A DNA stretch of 64,000 bases from Pseudanabaena galeata CCNP1313 (GCF_029910235.1 NZ_CP112874.1:248001-312000), one strand, 5' to 3'. Shown: positions 36,350-45,460, counted from the stretch's first letter. The notes: generated from the letters alone by a model not told the origin. Numbers and translations: made by a program.

Positions 36350-36656
36350 TTGGGTGATGCGGAATATCTCGAAATCATACTTGCTTCCTATGATAAAATG
36401 CTTTCAAAGCATTGCAGTAGAAAGCTTTTTATACTACAAGTTCTCAACGCATTTTAGCAGTACAGTCTAATCACTGTTGAATCTTGTTTCGATTAACAAG
36501 GGTGAGTAATAGTAGGTTGGAGATCGCCTATTCCCATCAAATTTTCTCAGTCTCAAGTTAAGAAGTGCATCAAGCTTATGCGATCGCGCAATCCTACATC
36601 AATCTCCACAAGTAATCTCTGGTAAATTAGGTGATCGCACTATGCAGCGATCATCT
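36350..36656. other. Gap with no gene seen
   Basis: About 300 bases of AT-rich sequence with scattered GCGATCGC-like sites. No open frame, hairpin or repeat that I can support. Confidence 0.5.
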
Positions 36657-36743
36657 GTCTAACAGCCACGTTTACACGCCGCTAGTAATCTTACAGATTG
36701 ACCGACCAACTTGATACGGTCGGCGTGCAAGGGGATTGTTAGC
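36657..36743 (-). other. attC-like recombination site after the restriction-modification pair
   Basis: On the minus strand it runs GCTAACAATCCCCTTG-CACGCCG … CGGCGTG-TAAACGTGGC-TGTTAGAC. The end GTTAGAC fits the attC R' consensus GTTRRRY, CTAAC fits R'', and CACGCCG/CGGCGTG fit paired L boxes with a central spacer. It starts 5 bases after the methyltransferase stop, where an integron cassette carries its attC. No integrase is seen in the window. Confidence 0.5.
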
Positions 36744-36748
36744 GGTCG

Positions 36749-37909
36749 TTACACACAGACTGCTCGCGCTAAGGAACTCGCTATACGGTGACTTAGTTCT
36801 ACGGGTACAGCATTGCCAATCTGCCTCATTGCTTCTGTCCATGAACCCCAAATTTTATAATCTTCAGGGAAAGTCTGGATTCGTTTAGCCTCAAAGGTCG
36901 TGTAGTAGCGAACTTGACCGTCTGGATATCGAATCATATTTTCTCCTCCAGGAACTCCGTGATCTCCTGCTTTCAGTGCTTTAGAAGGCATGTCAATATA
37001 ACTGCCAGTGTGTCCGGGGTATGCTTTTGCCCCTTCTCTGAGAACATGCTCACTGTCAAAACTACCTTCAAAATCAGGTTCTGGTAGATCCCCAATTTGA
37101 TCTCTCACTGTTTTCCAAGGCTCCAAAGATGGCGCAAACAAGGTAGGTTGTTGACTCAGTTGATGAACTCTTTGCTGATTTCTTATATCTAGGTGTTCAA
37201 TTGCCAAAGGCTCGACCCTATGCCGTTCCCAATAATCACAGCTAACAAATTGAGACCATAGCAATGAATCTAAAGAGTGCGTTTCTTTTGGAAAAGCCCA
37301 CTCTATATTTAAGTCTTCTCTTATACCGACAATAAAAACACGTTCACGACGCTGTGGAATACCATAATTTGCTGCGTCTACTAGCCGAAAAATTACATTA
37401 TATTTAATGGAATCGAATTTTCCAGATGTGTGAATTTTCTCAAGCCTTCTTAAATGATCTTCCCAGTCTTCTGAAGTCTTCGGCTGAATATCAGGATAAG
37501 TTAATCTTAGAATAATATACCCAAAGTAACTATTAAATGACTTTCGTAAGAGACCTTTGACATTCTCAAGAATGAAAATTTTTGGCTTATAAGTGCTGAT
37601 GGCTTTGCAAGCATGAGGGAACATATCGCGCTGATCCATATTCCCTTTGTGCTTTCCCCCCAATGAAAATGGTTGACAAGGAGGACCTCCTGAAACCATG
37701 TCAATATGAACAAACTGATCAAACTGGAATGAGCGAATATCTACACTATGAACAAGCTTATTGCTGTAGTTATTTATCAGTGTTTGACAGGCATTCTTAT
37801 TCCATTCGATTAAAGCTTTATGCTTAATTCCAGAGAGTTCTAGCCCCTTTGCTAGTCCACCCGCACCAGCAAATAGCTCCAAACAAGATATTTCAGGAAT
37901 TTTCTTCAT
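36749..37909 (-). CDS. DNA (cytosine-5) methyltransferase of an Eco29kI-like system
   Basis: 386 residues. C5-MTase motifs in order: ELFAGAGGLAKGLE (I), VSGGPPCQPFS with catalytic Cys (IV), IFILENVKG (VI), YGIPQRRERVFIVGI (VIII), and QIGNAVPV (X). The target recognition region lies between VIII and X. Start ATG 37909 overlaps the end of the endonuclease gene by 17 bases. It would protect the host from the paired nuclease; by relationship to Eco29kI the site is probably CCGCGG (inference). Confidence 0.95.
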   Translation of the reverse strand: MKKIPEISCLELFAGAGGLAKGLELSGIKHKALIEWNKNACQTLINNYSNKLVHSVDIRSFQFDQFVHIDMVSGGPPCQPFSLGGKHKGNMDQRDMFPHACKAISTYKPKIFILENVKGLLRKSFNSYFGYIILRLTYPDIQPKTSEDWEDHLRRLEKIHTSGKFDSIKYNVIFRLVDAANYGIPQRRERVFIVGIREDLNIEWAFPKETHSLDSLLWSQFVSCDYWERHRVEPLAIEHLDIRNQQRVHQLSQQPTLFAPSLEPWKTVRDQIGDLPEPDFEGSFDSEHVLREGAKAYPGHTGSYIDMPSKALKAGDHGVPGGENMIRYPDGQVRYYTTFEAKRIQTFPEDYKIWGSWTEAMRQIGNAVPVELSHRIASSLARAVCV

Positions 37910-38537
37910 TTAAATTACTCAAAAACTCTTCAATACTTTGGAAAAGGATTTCTTTGTTTGCGGGTACTCCCTGACACTTTTCTGCCCAAGCGCGTCCTGG
38001 ATGACAGACATCCCAATCTGACTTTGCTTGCTCGTACCTGCCCTTTCCAGGATCATGATTACCAAAACCGTCAATCAAAGTATTCCAAATTGGTTTGTAC
38101 TTTCGGATTAGGGCTGCTTCGACAGTGCCTATCAAATCGCTCTCTTTCCCCTCAAGAATCATAAAACGACAGAAAAAATCTGAGATATTCAAGCCGTCTC
38201 CAATGTCGATGCTGCGGCTATGCTCCTTTATTCGATTGTTTAGCTCATAAACCTTAGTGTCTACAGAGGATAATAGCCTAGATTGTCGCCATCCTTTTGG
38301 AACAGCCTTCCCAACATAAATTGGCATACGGAATTCAGTTCTATTCACTGAATGGAACTTTGAATAAATTCCAGATTTGGTAATGCAGTAGAGAGCATAT
38401 ACACCTGTACCATGAAAACGCTCTGAAGTTGGAATTGAATGTACAGGTGTGCCATTAAAAAAACGTATTGTGTCTTTTATAACCTCATCAAGGTCGGGAG
38501 AGACATAAACATGCTCAGAACGATCAAAAACATTCAT
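37893..38537 (-). CDS. Eco29kI-family GIY-YIG type II restriction endonuclease
   Basis: 214 residues. The GIY-YIG elements are GVYALYCITKSG and MPIYVGKAVPKG, then SRLLSSVDTKVYELNNRIKEH, a conserved Glu in GTVEAALIRKYKPIWN, and the family C-terminus YEQAKSDWDVCHPGRAWAEKC, a hallmark of Eco29kI-like nucleases. It precedes and overlaps the methyltransferase gene. The nuclease being first in the pair makes timing of protection dependent on translation or another regulator; no C-protein gene is seen. Confidence 0.92.
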   Translation of the reverse strand: MNVFDRSEHVYVSPDLDEVIKDTIRFFNGTPVHSIPTSERFHGTGVYALYCITKSGIYSKFHSVNRTEFRMPIYVGKAVPKGWRQSRLLSSVDTKVYELNNRIKEHSRSIDIGDGLNISDFFCRFMILEGKESDLIGTVEAALIRKYKPIWNTLIDGFGNHDPGKGRYEQAKSDWDVCHPGRAWAEKCQGVPANKEILFQSIEEFLSNLNEENS

Positions 38538-38655
38538 ACTGGCTGAGGACTGGAGCGATCACCATAGTGGCAATCCAGTATACTTTGTTTTCGTGCTGTT
38601 TATGAATAATGCAGTATAAAATCCCTGAACCTGTGCTGACAACTTATCCGATCGC

Positions 38656-39789
38656 CTACTTCTTTCCGCTACCGATTTTATCTAGAGCCGCGATCGCCTT
38701 TTTGACGATCGCCTCTGGAAGTGGAACGTAACCAAGCTCCAAGCCCATCGCTTGCCCCTGCGTCAAACCCCATTTCAACACTTCTTTTAGCGCCTGAGCC
38801 TGTTTCGGATCGTCGTATTGCTGATAGGCTAACACCCAACTGTAAGTAACGATGGGATAAGCCTCCGCAGCATCAGGATCGGCATTGGAACCACGCAAAT
38901 CTTCTGATAATTTGATTGTCGCGATCGCCTTTGTCGTAGCATCTTCAGTCGGTAGCGCGAACTGTCCTGATTTATTTTCTAGGGCGGCTGTGGCAAGGTT
39001 TAACTGCTTGGCAAACGCATATTCCACATAGCCGATCACACCTTCCCCTTGCTGGACTTGAGCGCTGATACCCGCATTGTCCTTGATGCCAGTGCCAGTC
39101 TTCCACGACACATTCAGTCCTGTTCCCACTTCGTTCTTCCATTCGGGACTGGTGGCACTGAGGTGGGCGGTGAATGCGGCGGTTGTGCCACTGCCATCGG
39201 AGCGATGGATTACCGTGATTGGTAGGTCGGGAAGCGTAACATTGGGATTAAGAGAGGCGATCGCGGGATCGTTCCATTTCTTGATCTTCCCTAAAAAGAT
39301 CTCAGGCAGAACCTTTCGCGATAGTTTTAGTCCCGATTGCACCCCTGCAATGTTATAAACCACCGCCACGCTACCCGCCGCCGTGGGAATCATCGCTGCG
39401 CCGCGAGTAACTTGTGCCAATTCTTGATCGGTCAGGGCCAGTTCACTAGCGCCAAAATCCACGGTTCCCGCTAGAAATTGCTGAATCCCTGCGGCACTGC
39501 CAACGGGTTGATAGCTGATTTGGATATTAGGGTTTTGTTGGTTGTAATCTTTAAACCACCGCAGATAGAGAAATGAGGGGAATGTCGCACCTGCGCCGTA
39601 GAGGGAAACTTGAGTAGAATCGATAGGGGCGCTAGGTTTTGCAGGAAGTGCGCCTTCTGTCGCCTGTGGTGCTTTGGGATCGGGGGGATTGCCTTGACAG
39701 GCTTTGAGGGCGATCGCAAGGGGAACGGCGGACATCAGCAAAAATTTACGGCGGGATGCGACAGATTTCAACGACACAAATAACCTCAT
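38656..39789 (-). CDS. pstS: Phosphate ABC transporter substrate-binding lipoprotein
   Basis: 377 residues. The N-terminus has a twin-arginine-like motif (SRRKFLL) and a lipobox ending ALKAC, so it is probably a Tat-exported lipoprotein. PstS blocks: SLYGAGATFPSFLYLRWF, DFGASELALT, AVVYNIAG, VIHRSDGSGTTAAFT, GVIGYVEYAFA and PIVTYSWVL. It binds phosphate and hands it to the PstC-PstA permease encoded upstream in the same direction. No pstB or phoU lies next to it. Confidence 0.93.
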   Translation of the reverse strand: MRLFVSLKSVASRRKFLLMSAVPLAIALKACQGNPPDPKAPQATEGALPAKPSAPIDSTQVSLYGAGATFPSFLYLRWFKDYNQQNPNIQISYQPVGSAAGIQQFLAGTVDFGASELALTDQELAQVTRGAAMIPTAAGSVAVVYNIAGVQSGLKLSRKVLPEIFLGKIKKWNDPAIASLNPNVTLPDLPITVIHRSDGSGTTAAFTAHLSATSPEWKNEVGTGLNVSWKTGTGIKDNAGISAQVQQGEGVIGYVEYAFAKQLNLATAALENKSGQFALPTEDATTKAIATIKLSEDLRGSNADPDAAEAYPIVTYSWVLAYQQYDDPKQAQALKEVLKWGLTQGQAMGLELGYVPLPEAIVKKAIAALDKIGSGKK

Positions 39790-39801
39790 TATGGGCGGTT
39801 G

Positions 39802-39859
39802 GGGCTTCGACTTCGCTCAGCCATCAGTACAAAACGGTGGCTGAGCGAAGTCGAAGCCC
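39802..39859. repeat. Hairpin repeat between pstS and the permease gene
   Basis: GGGCTTCGACTTCGCTCAGCCA arms around a 15-base loop; the same stem recurs at 45351-45403. Confidence 0.8.
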
Positions 39860-39917
39860 TATTTTTATCACGAATGATTTAGTAATGAAATACTAGAACA
39901 AAAAGGTAAACATAGGG

Positions 39918-42113
39918 TTAATTTAGCCGATCGCGGGTCAAAAATCTGGCGGCGATACTGATGCTTAGAATTAGCGCCACAACTACTAAGGCAGCCGTCC
40001 ATGCTAGAGCCTGATCATTAGGATAGGGCGATAGGGCAAAGTTGTAAATTAGCACCGACATCGAAGCAACGGGTTTCCACAATCCATTCAATCCATATTG
40101 ACTGAAGAGAGCCGTAAACAATAAAGGCGCAGTTTCGCCAGTAGCACGGGCGATCGCTAGTACGATCCCAGTGACGATCGCAGGCATGGCGGCAGGAATG
40201 ACGATCGCCGTAATTGCTTGAATGGGACTCGCCCCGATCGCGATCGCGCCTTCGCGTAGTTCGGGAGCAACCGCTTTTAATGCTTCCTCTGAAGTTCTGG
40301 CGATCGTTGGTAGCATCACCACCGCGAGGGCAACCCCTCCCGCGATCGCCGAAAAGGTTCCTGATGTGAGTACGACTAATCCATAAGCAAACAAGCCACA
40401 AATAATTGAGGGAACTCCACTCAATACGCCATTAAAAAACCTTACCCATTGCGATAGAAGTTTATTTTGTCCAAACTCGACTAAATAAATGGCTGCTCCA
40501 ATTCCTATAGGAGCGCTCAGTCCTGCGCCAATTCCCACCATTAACAATGTGCCAGTAATGGCATTGCGAAAGCCGCCGCCTGATTCCAAGGGCGCTGGCG
40601 GTAGTTCGGTAAAAGCGGCAAAATCAAATCGTGACGATCCTTTGGCAATTAGACTAAAAAGAATCGAGCTAAAGGCAAAAATAGCGATCGCTGTTCCCAA
40701 GCAAATACCCAGATTCAAAAGGAACGATACAATTTTGCGCCTTGTCTGATTTGGCTTCCATTTATCCTCGGCACGATCCTTGGCAATGTTTTCTAATTCC
40801 CCCCCTTCCGAACTGTCTTGTATACACAAGTCTCTCTGACTGCGTTTTGAGGTGTAGATCCCCCCCAGCCCCCCTTGAAAAGGGGGGAGAATTTTCTTCT
40901 TCCCCCTTTTTAAGGGGGATTGAGGGGGATCATTAGTAACTTGCGCTATAAGGGGATCAAGATTTTCTTCGTGATGGGAAGAACTACTTTTTGAGGTGTA
41001 GATCCCCCCCAGCCCCTCTTGAAAAGGGGGGAGAATTTTCTTCTTCGCCCTTTCTAAGGGGGATTGAGGGGGATCATTAGTAACTTGCGCTATAAGGGGA
41101 TCAAGATTTTCTTCGTGATGTGATGAATGGAAAGAAGTAATAAAACTGTTGGCAAAAATATTCACGATTAGCGTTAACGCCATCAACACCAACGCCGCAT
41201 AGAGCAGAGCCGATAACTGAAGCCCTTTCGCTTCTGTAAACTGATTGGCGACTAATGAGGCGATCGTGGAACTGGGAGCCAGCCAAGACCAGTTAATTTG
41301 ATTAGCATTGCCAATCAACATCACCGCCGCCATCGTTTCACCGATCGCTCTTCCTAGAGCCAGAACTGCCGCGCCGACAATTCCCGACATACTCGCAGGA
41401 ATGGCGATCCCTAAAATAAATTCCCACCGATTCGCGCCGATCGCTGCTGCTCCCAATCGTAAATCCATCGGCACTGAGGCGATCGCATCCCGTGACAGCG
41501 CCACTACAATCGGCAAAATCATTAATGTCAACACCAAAATTGTTGGCAATAGCGATCGATTGGCGGGAAGGGTACTAAAAAAAGGAATCCATCCCAAATT
41601 TTGATGCAGTCCACGCATTAATGGTCGCAGCGCTGGCATCAACACAAAAATCCCCCACAGCCCATAAACAACGCTAGGAATCGCCGCCAGCAACTCAATC
41701 GCAAAGGAAATCGGTACGCGAACAACCTTGGGAGCAATATCTTCATTCAGAAAAATCGCAATGCCAATGCCCAAGGGCATCGCCAAGGCGATCGCTACTA
41801 ATGAACTAACGAGAGTTCCATAAATCTGTGGCAAAATCCCATAGATATTTTTAACTGGATTCCATTCCATCGTCCAAAGAAATCCCAAGCCGAATTCTTT
41901 CGCCGCAGGAATTGCCGCGATCGCGAGTTGAATCACGATCGCAGCAACCAACAATAGGATAGCGATCGCTAGCCCTTGTGAGGTTTTCTGAAATATGGAA
42001 TCCAGCCAGAGCGATCGCCTTGGACGACTGAGAACCTGCTCACCAGAAACCTGCTCACCAGAAAAATTAGGCACTACAGAGATTCGCTCCCAATTGTTTC
42101 TCACAAGTGGCAC
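39918..42113 (-). CDS. pstCA: Fused PstC-PstA phosphate permease with repeat-derived linker
   Basis: 731 residues, against about 300 each for PstC and PstA. PstC part about 40-335 (six membrane segments, permease loop REGAAIGA-like: LRLGAAAIGANRWEFILGIAIPASMSGIVGA). PstA part about 445-731 (LREGAIAIGASPIQAITAIVIPAAMPAIVTG). Between them a polar linker of about 110 residues holds two tandem 48-residue units (SSHHEENLDPLIAQV, LPPFQGGLGGIYTSK) encoded by two 144-bp repeats and a fragment of a mobile repeat. The N-terminus overlaps the phosphoesterase gene by 47 bases and has a short SGEQV duplication. Both permease halves look intact. Confidence 0.88.
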   Translation of the reverse strand: MPLVRNNWERISVVPNFSGEQVSGEQVLSRPRRSLWLDSIFQKTSQGLAIAILLLVAAIVIQLAIAAIPAAKEFGLGFLWTMEWNPVKNIYGILPQIYGTLVSSLVAIALAMPLGIGIAIFLNEDIAPKVVRVPISFAIELLAAIPSVVYGLWGIFVLMPALRPLMRGLHQNLGWIPFFSTLPANRSLLPTILVLTLMILPIVVALSRDAIASVPMDLRLGAAAIGANRWEFILGIAIPASMSGIVGAAVLALGRAIGETMAAVMLIGNANQINWSWLAPSSTIASLVANQFTEAKGLQLSALLYAALVLMALTLIVNIFANSFITSFHSSHHEENLDPLIAQVTNDPPQSPLERAKKKILPPFQEGLGGIYTSKSSSSHHEENLDPLIAQVTNDPPQSPLKRGKKKILPPFQGGLGGIYTSKRSQRDLCIQDSSEGGELENIAKDRAEDKWKPNQTRRKIVSFLLNLGICLGTAIAIFAFSSILFSLIAKGSSRFDFAAFTELPPAPLESGGGFRNAITGTLLMVGIGAGLSAPIGIGAAIYLVEFGQNKLLSQWVRFFNGVLSGVPSIICGLFAYGLVVLTSGTFSAIAGGVALAVVMLPTIARTSEEALKAVAPELREGAIAIGASPIQAITAIVIPAAMPAIVTGIVLAIARATGETAPLLFTALFSQYGLNGLWKPVASMSVLIYNFALSPYPNDQALAWTAALVVVALILSISIAARFLTRDRLN
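40845..41132. repeat. Tandem 144-bp repeat inside the pstCA linker
   Basis: Two units with exact 144-base period (GAGGTGTAGATCC at 40849 and 40993), a multiple of three. The units contain the G/C-run hairpin of element G (62304) and, beside unit 1, its TACACAAGTCTCTCTG end. Confidence 0.88.
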
Positions 42114-43305
42114 GCTCGGAAGCGCTCAAATCTTTCATTTCCAGATCTCGCCGTAACACCATGCCATTATGTCCATTGATCGAACGTGGCAGTTCGTCAT
42201 ATTTAATTGGCTGCATCGTTCTCATGTCATAGGTGGTGTAAGTGGTCAGTTCAGGAGATGCAAAGTTGATATCTATAACTGTCATCGATTTGCGTGGCGG
42301 CATCCGACTGCCAAGATAAGGGCGCGGTCCCCCGCCAAGTATGCCCATATGCAGCAATTGCAGTTTGCCCTTGTGCGCGGGGTAATAACCGTGATGGTGT
42401 CCGCTAATGTAGGTATGGACATTATTGCGCTCTAGCATGGCGCGTAACTCTTCCGCATTGGACATCACTTCCCCTGCGCTGTCTCGTCCTACCGTCACCG
42501 CATAGAGAGGCAAATGTCCTAGCAAAATTTTAATTTTCGCCGCCTTCGCTTCAGGACTTTGCAACGCCTTCTCCACCCATGCCAATTTATCTTTGGGAAT
42601 CAAATCCGATGAACCATCCCAAGTCAAAAAGAAAACATCCTTGTATTTGAAGGTGTAATAAAAGGGAAACTCAAAGCGATCAACAAATTCCACCCCAGAA
42701 TCATGGGCAGGATCGTTCCAATACTTTGAAGCAACATCCCTTTCACGAGAGAACAAAAACTTACCTGCTATGCTTCTGGCTCCAGATGCATCATGATTAC
42801 CCATCGTAAAACCAAAGGGTAGTTTCGCTTTCCGCAAAGGAGCCGCCACATGATCATCAAAGGCTGCCCACATCGCTTTCATCTGTTCTTCCGTTAGCGA
42901 TGGATACTGCCCCGCCACCATATCGCCACTACAAGCCACCATATCTGGCTGCCAAAATGGAAGTAAGGCGATCGCTTTATCCACTTCTGGCTCATAATCG
43001 GTGGAGCCATAGGCACTATTCAAATCGCTGATTACCGCTAATCTGATATCGCCTCGTGGTGGATTGTATAGTCCATTGGGAACGCGATCGACGATCGCCT
43101 TAGTCGCTGGAGGTAATACGACTGCTTTTTTAGGCTTATCTTCGGGTTTAGAAGGAACGACTACTTTATTCGCCTCTGAATTTGGAGTAGCATTAGGACT
43201 GCTAGATACATTTGGTTCAGTTTGGCAAGCATGGAGGGAAATCGTTGCCACCAAGCCGATCATAATACCAAGAAAAGTGCGTAACAGCGATCGCCAAGAG
43301 AGCAT
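42067..43305 (-). CDS. Metallophosphoesterase lipoprotein
   Basis: 412 residues. Signal peptide with lipobox (TISLHAC) gives an exported lipoprotein, followed by a Ser/Asn/Pro/Lys-rich spacer. Calcineurin-like metallophosphatase motifs: ISDLNSAYG, ACSGDMVAG, MGNHDASG, ILLGHLPLYAV and ISGHHHGYY. It probably releases phosphate from organic esters for the Pst system downstream; its end overlaps the pstCA start by 47 bases, which suggests coupling. Confidence 0.88.
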   Translation of the reverse strand: MLSWRSLLRTFLGIMIGLVATISLHACQTEPNVSSSPNATPNSEANKVVVPSKPEDKPKKAVVLPPATKAIVDRVPNGLYNPPRGDIRLAVISDLNSAYGSTDYEPEVDKAIALLPFWQPDMVACSGDMVAGQYPSLTEEQMKAMWAAFDDHVAAPLRKAKLPFGFTMGNHDASGARSIAGKFLFSRERDVASKYWNDPAHDSGVEFVDRFEFPFYYTFKYKDVFFLTWDGSSDLIPKDKLAWVEKALQSPEAKAAKIKILLGHLPLYAVTVGRDSAGEVMSNAEELRAMLERNNVHTYISGHHHGYYPAHKGKLQLLHMGILGGGPRPYLGSRMPPRKSMTVIDINFASPELTTYTTYDMRTMQPIKYDELPRSINGHNGMVLRRDLEMKDLSASERATCEKQLGANLCSA

Positions 43306-43334
43306 AGTTAAAGTTCAGCGCGAACTACATAATG

Positions 43335-43351
43335 ATTCAAGTTAAATTAAG
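43335..43351 (-). promoter_or_regulatory. Candidate Pho box upstream of the phosphoesterase gene
   Basis: Minus strand CTTAATTTAACTTGAAT, 30 bases before the ATG. The first octamer fits the cyanobacterial Pho repeat (PyTTAAPyPyT); the second is weaker. Support is mainly the phosphate-gene context. Confidence 0.3.
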
Positions 43352-43480
43352 CATATAATCCGATTCCTTGCAACCTGTCAAAGACTCGATATCATTGCTG
43401 AAATTTAGCTATATGCTAACTAGGATTGATTTTTGTCTGCCAATGAGTCCGCACTTATCGAAAACTGTAACTGGAGTTAT

Positions 43481-43740
43481 AGCTGTCGCCATTCTTGTTA
43501 GAACTGATGTTACGTGGAACTCAGATGATGAATCTCTTGTTGCTAGCACGACAGGGCAACCACGGGGGGATTGCCCCTACTCCAATAATTTAGATTTTTG
43601 TAGTGGCTGTGCCACAGGGCAAGCCCTAGACTTAGATGATCGTAGGAATTCTATCCACGTAACATCAGTTAGAACATAAAACCCAAATAGTGTGAGGCGG
43701 CGCGAAGCGCCGCCTCACACTATTTGGGTTTTGATTTGTA
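43481..43740. repeat. Family F element interrupted by a MITE
   Basis: TAGCTGTCGCCATTCTTG…, then the MITE (43504-43668), then AACATAAAACCC and hairpin 43678-43732 (AAAACCCAAATAGTGTGAGG arms, apex GGCGC-GAA-GCGCC). The uninterrupted relative is at 55619. The element occupies the 463-base gap. Confidence 0.85.
43504..43668. mobile_element. MITE-1 copy a (165 bp)
   Basis: Terminal inverted repeats CTGATGTTACGTGG/CCACGTAACATCAG; target duplication TTAGAA on both sides (43498-43503, 43669-43674). No coding capacity. Confidence 0.9.
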
Positions 43741-43768
43741 CTGAAGCTTACGTGGAAGATGTTAAGTC

Positions 43769-45232
43769 CTAATATGCACCTTTCCCAAATAGGACTAGAC
43801 GCACAGTTTCAACCAATATCTCCAAATCGAAGTTTAATGACCAGCGATCTATATAGAACAGATCTAACTTAGCGACATCATCAATGGTGTCTAAATCCGA
43901 TCGCCCCGAAATTTGCCACAGCCCCGTAATCCCTGGCATGACTAGATGGCGCGTATGATGCCAATTGGTAAATCTCGCCACATCACGCACAGGCAAAGGT
44001 CTAGGTCCCACAAGACTCATTTGTCCTAGCAAAACATTAAACAGTTGTGGAAGCTCATCCAGACTAGTACAGCGCAAAAAATGCCCAATGGGAATAATGC
44101 GTGGATCGCGTTCGATTTTGAACATAACACCATCGGAACTCTTATTGAGATGCTCTAGTTCAGATTGGCGACGATCGGCATCCATAAACATGCTGCGAAA
44201 TTTCCACATACGGAATGATTGTCCATGTAGTCCTACTCGATCTTGAGTATAGAATACACTGCCTTTAGAACTGGACTTAATAGCGATCGCTATGCCCATA
44301 AATACAGGTGATAAGACAATCAAGCCGACAAATGCAGACACCATATCCAAGCAGCGTTTAAAGATATATTCCCAATTTGCCAGCAGTGACGACTCAATCC
44401 GAATCATCGGCATTGAGGCAAAAATCTCTGGAGTGCCGCGTCGATGAAGCAGCATTAAGCTAGATGGAATTAACCTTAGCCCTATGCCTGCGTTGCGAAG
44501 TTGCCAATACAATTGAGAAGCTAGTTGTGTTTCGGGTAATCCTTCTGCAATTACTTCTTTTGCTCCAGAATTAATAATGCATTGCATGGAGTGCGTGGTA
44601 TTAGCGAGGGAAGAGGTAAGCACGCCGACCACTTTGTAGCCTGTTCTTTTTTCGATAATGTTAGCTAGGTAAGATAGGCGATCGCTGGGTGCAATGACAA
44701 AAACAGGTGTATGTATTCTGGCGATCGGAAATTGATCAAAGATCAAGGTCAAGAGCAATCGTAATCCGATAATCATGATCACACTACCAATCCAAGCGGG
44801 GAAAAATAGCGATCGCGGGGCATCTACTGTAGGGTTATAAAAGTAGCTGATCACCAAGGAAACCATGTAAACACTGCTAATAACTTGCGCTTGTTTTACA
44901 TAGTTGCGCCATTGGGACTCACCTCGATAAAAGTTGTGATAAGCAAATACTGTGACGATCGCCGCCGCAAAAGCCCAAAATAATCCTGTTAACCCTGCAA
45001 ACTCTCCCCAATTAAGTTCGGGCGGCAAAGGTGAAAAGCCTTGATTAAGGTTCCAAGATATTCTCCAAGCTATACCTAAACCCAAGATGTCGCTAGTAAT
45101 TAATAAGAGCGATCGCAACCAATTGAACTCGACCATCGACCATTTGCGCTGATTGCCAGCCCGAATGTCATGTTTTTTGACATGCTTATCGGATTGTTTC
45201 TTAGTTGGTTGGCGATCGCTACTCACTCTCAT
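43769..45232 (-). CDS. Undecaprenyl-phosphate sugar phosphotransferase (WbaP/exopolysaccharide type)
   Basis: 487 residues. Four to five N-terminal membrane segments, a Rossmann-like CoA-binding-type middle part (YKVVGVLTSSLANT), then the bacterial sugar transferase domain: KRCLDMVSAFVGLIVLSPVF, RVGLHGQSFRMWKFRSMFMDA, TSLDELPQLFNVL, MSLVGPRPLP and GITGLWQISGRSD. It attaches the first sugar phosphate to the lipid carrier in capsule or exopolysaccharide synthesis. A good Shine-Dalgarno (AGAGGG) precedes the ATG. Confidence 0.93.
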   Translation of the reverse strand: MRVSSDRQPTKKQSDKHVKKHDIRAGNQRKWSMVEFNWLRSLLLITSDILGLGIAWRISWNLNQGFSPLPPELNWGEFAGLTGLFWAFAAAIVTVFAYHNFYRGESQWRNYVKQAQVISSVYMVSLVISYFYNPTVDAPRSLFFPAWIGSVIMIIGLRLLLTLIFDQFPIARIHTPVFVIAPSDRLSYLANIIEKRTGYKVVGVLTSSLANTTHSMQCIINSGAKEVIAEGLPETQLASQLYWQLRNAGIGLRLIPSSLMLLHRRGTPEIFASMPMIRIESSLLANWEYIFKRCLDMVSAFVGLIVLSPVFMGIAIAIKSSSKGSVFYTQDRVGLHGQSFRMWKFRSMFMDADRRQSELEHLNKSSDGVMFKIERDPRIIPIGHFLRCTSLDELPQLFNVLLGQMSLVGPRPLPVRDVARFTNWHHTRHLVMPGITGLWQISGRSDLDTIDDVAKLDLFYIDRWSLNFDLEILVETVRLVLFGKGAY

Positions 45233-45350
45233 ATCCCTCTTCTGCTCTTAAAATGCATCACAAATTTTTCTTATTAAGTCTCGGTTCATTTATCTTGCCC
45301 AAACTCGGAATTAGTTAGGACATGTATGGTAGTCCTAAATGAGTTGAGAG

Positions 45351-45403
45351 AGGCTTCGACTTCGCTCAGCCAACGTGTACTGCTGGCTGAGCGAAGTCGA
45401 AGC
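45351..45403. repeat. Hairpin repeat GGCTTCGACTTCGCTCAGCC
   Basis: 20-bp arms around a 13-base loop, preceded by TAGTCCTAAATGAGTT, a family E-like start. Confidence 0.8.
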
Positions 45404-45460
45404 CCTATTTTTTAAGACTGCAAATGATTTCACCACTTGCATATTAAGACAAAATCCAAA

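Noticed and set aside
40845-41132. CRISPR-like tandem repeat
   Set aside because: Two units of 144 bases without spacers, in frame in a protein; not a CRISPR array. No CRISPR array was seen anywhere in the window.
43368-43679. Open frame of 103 residues
   Set aside because: It runs through MITE-1 copy a and the family F repeat; no ribosome-binding site and no coding pattern.
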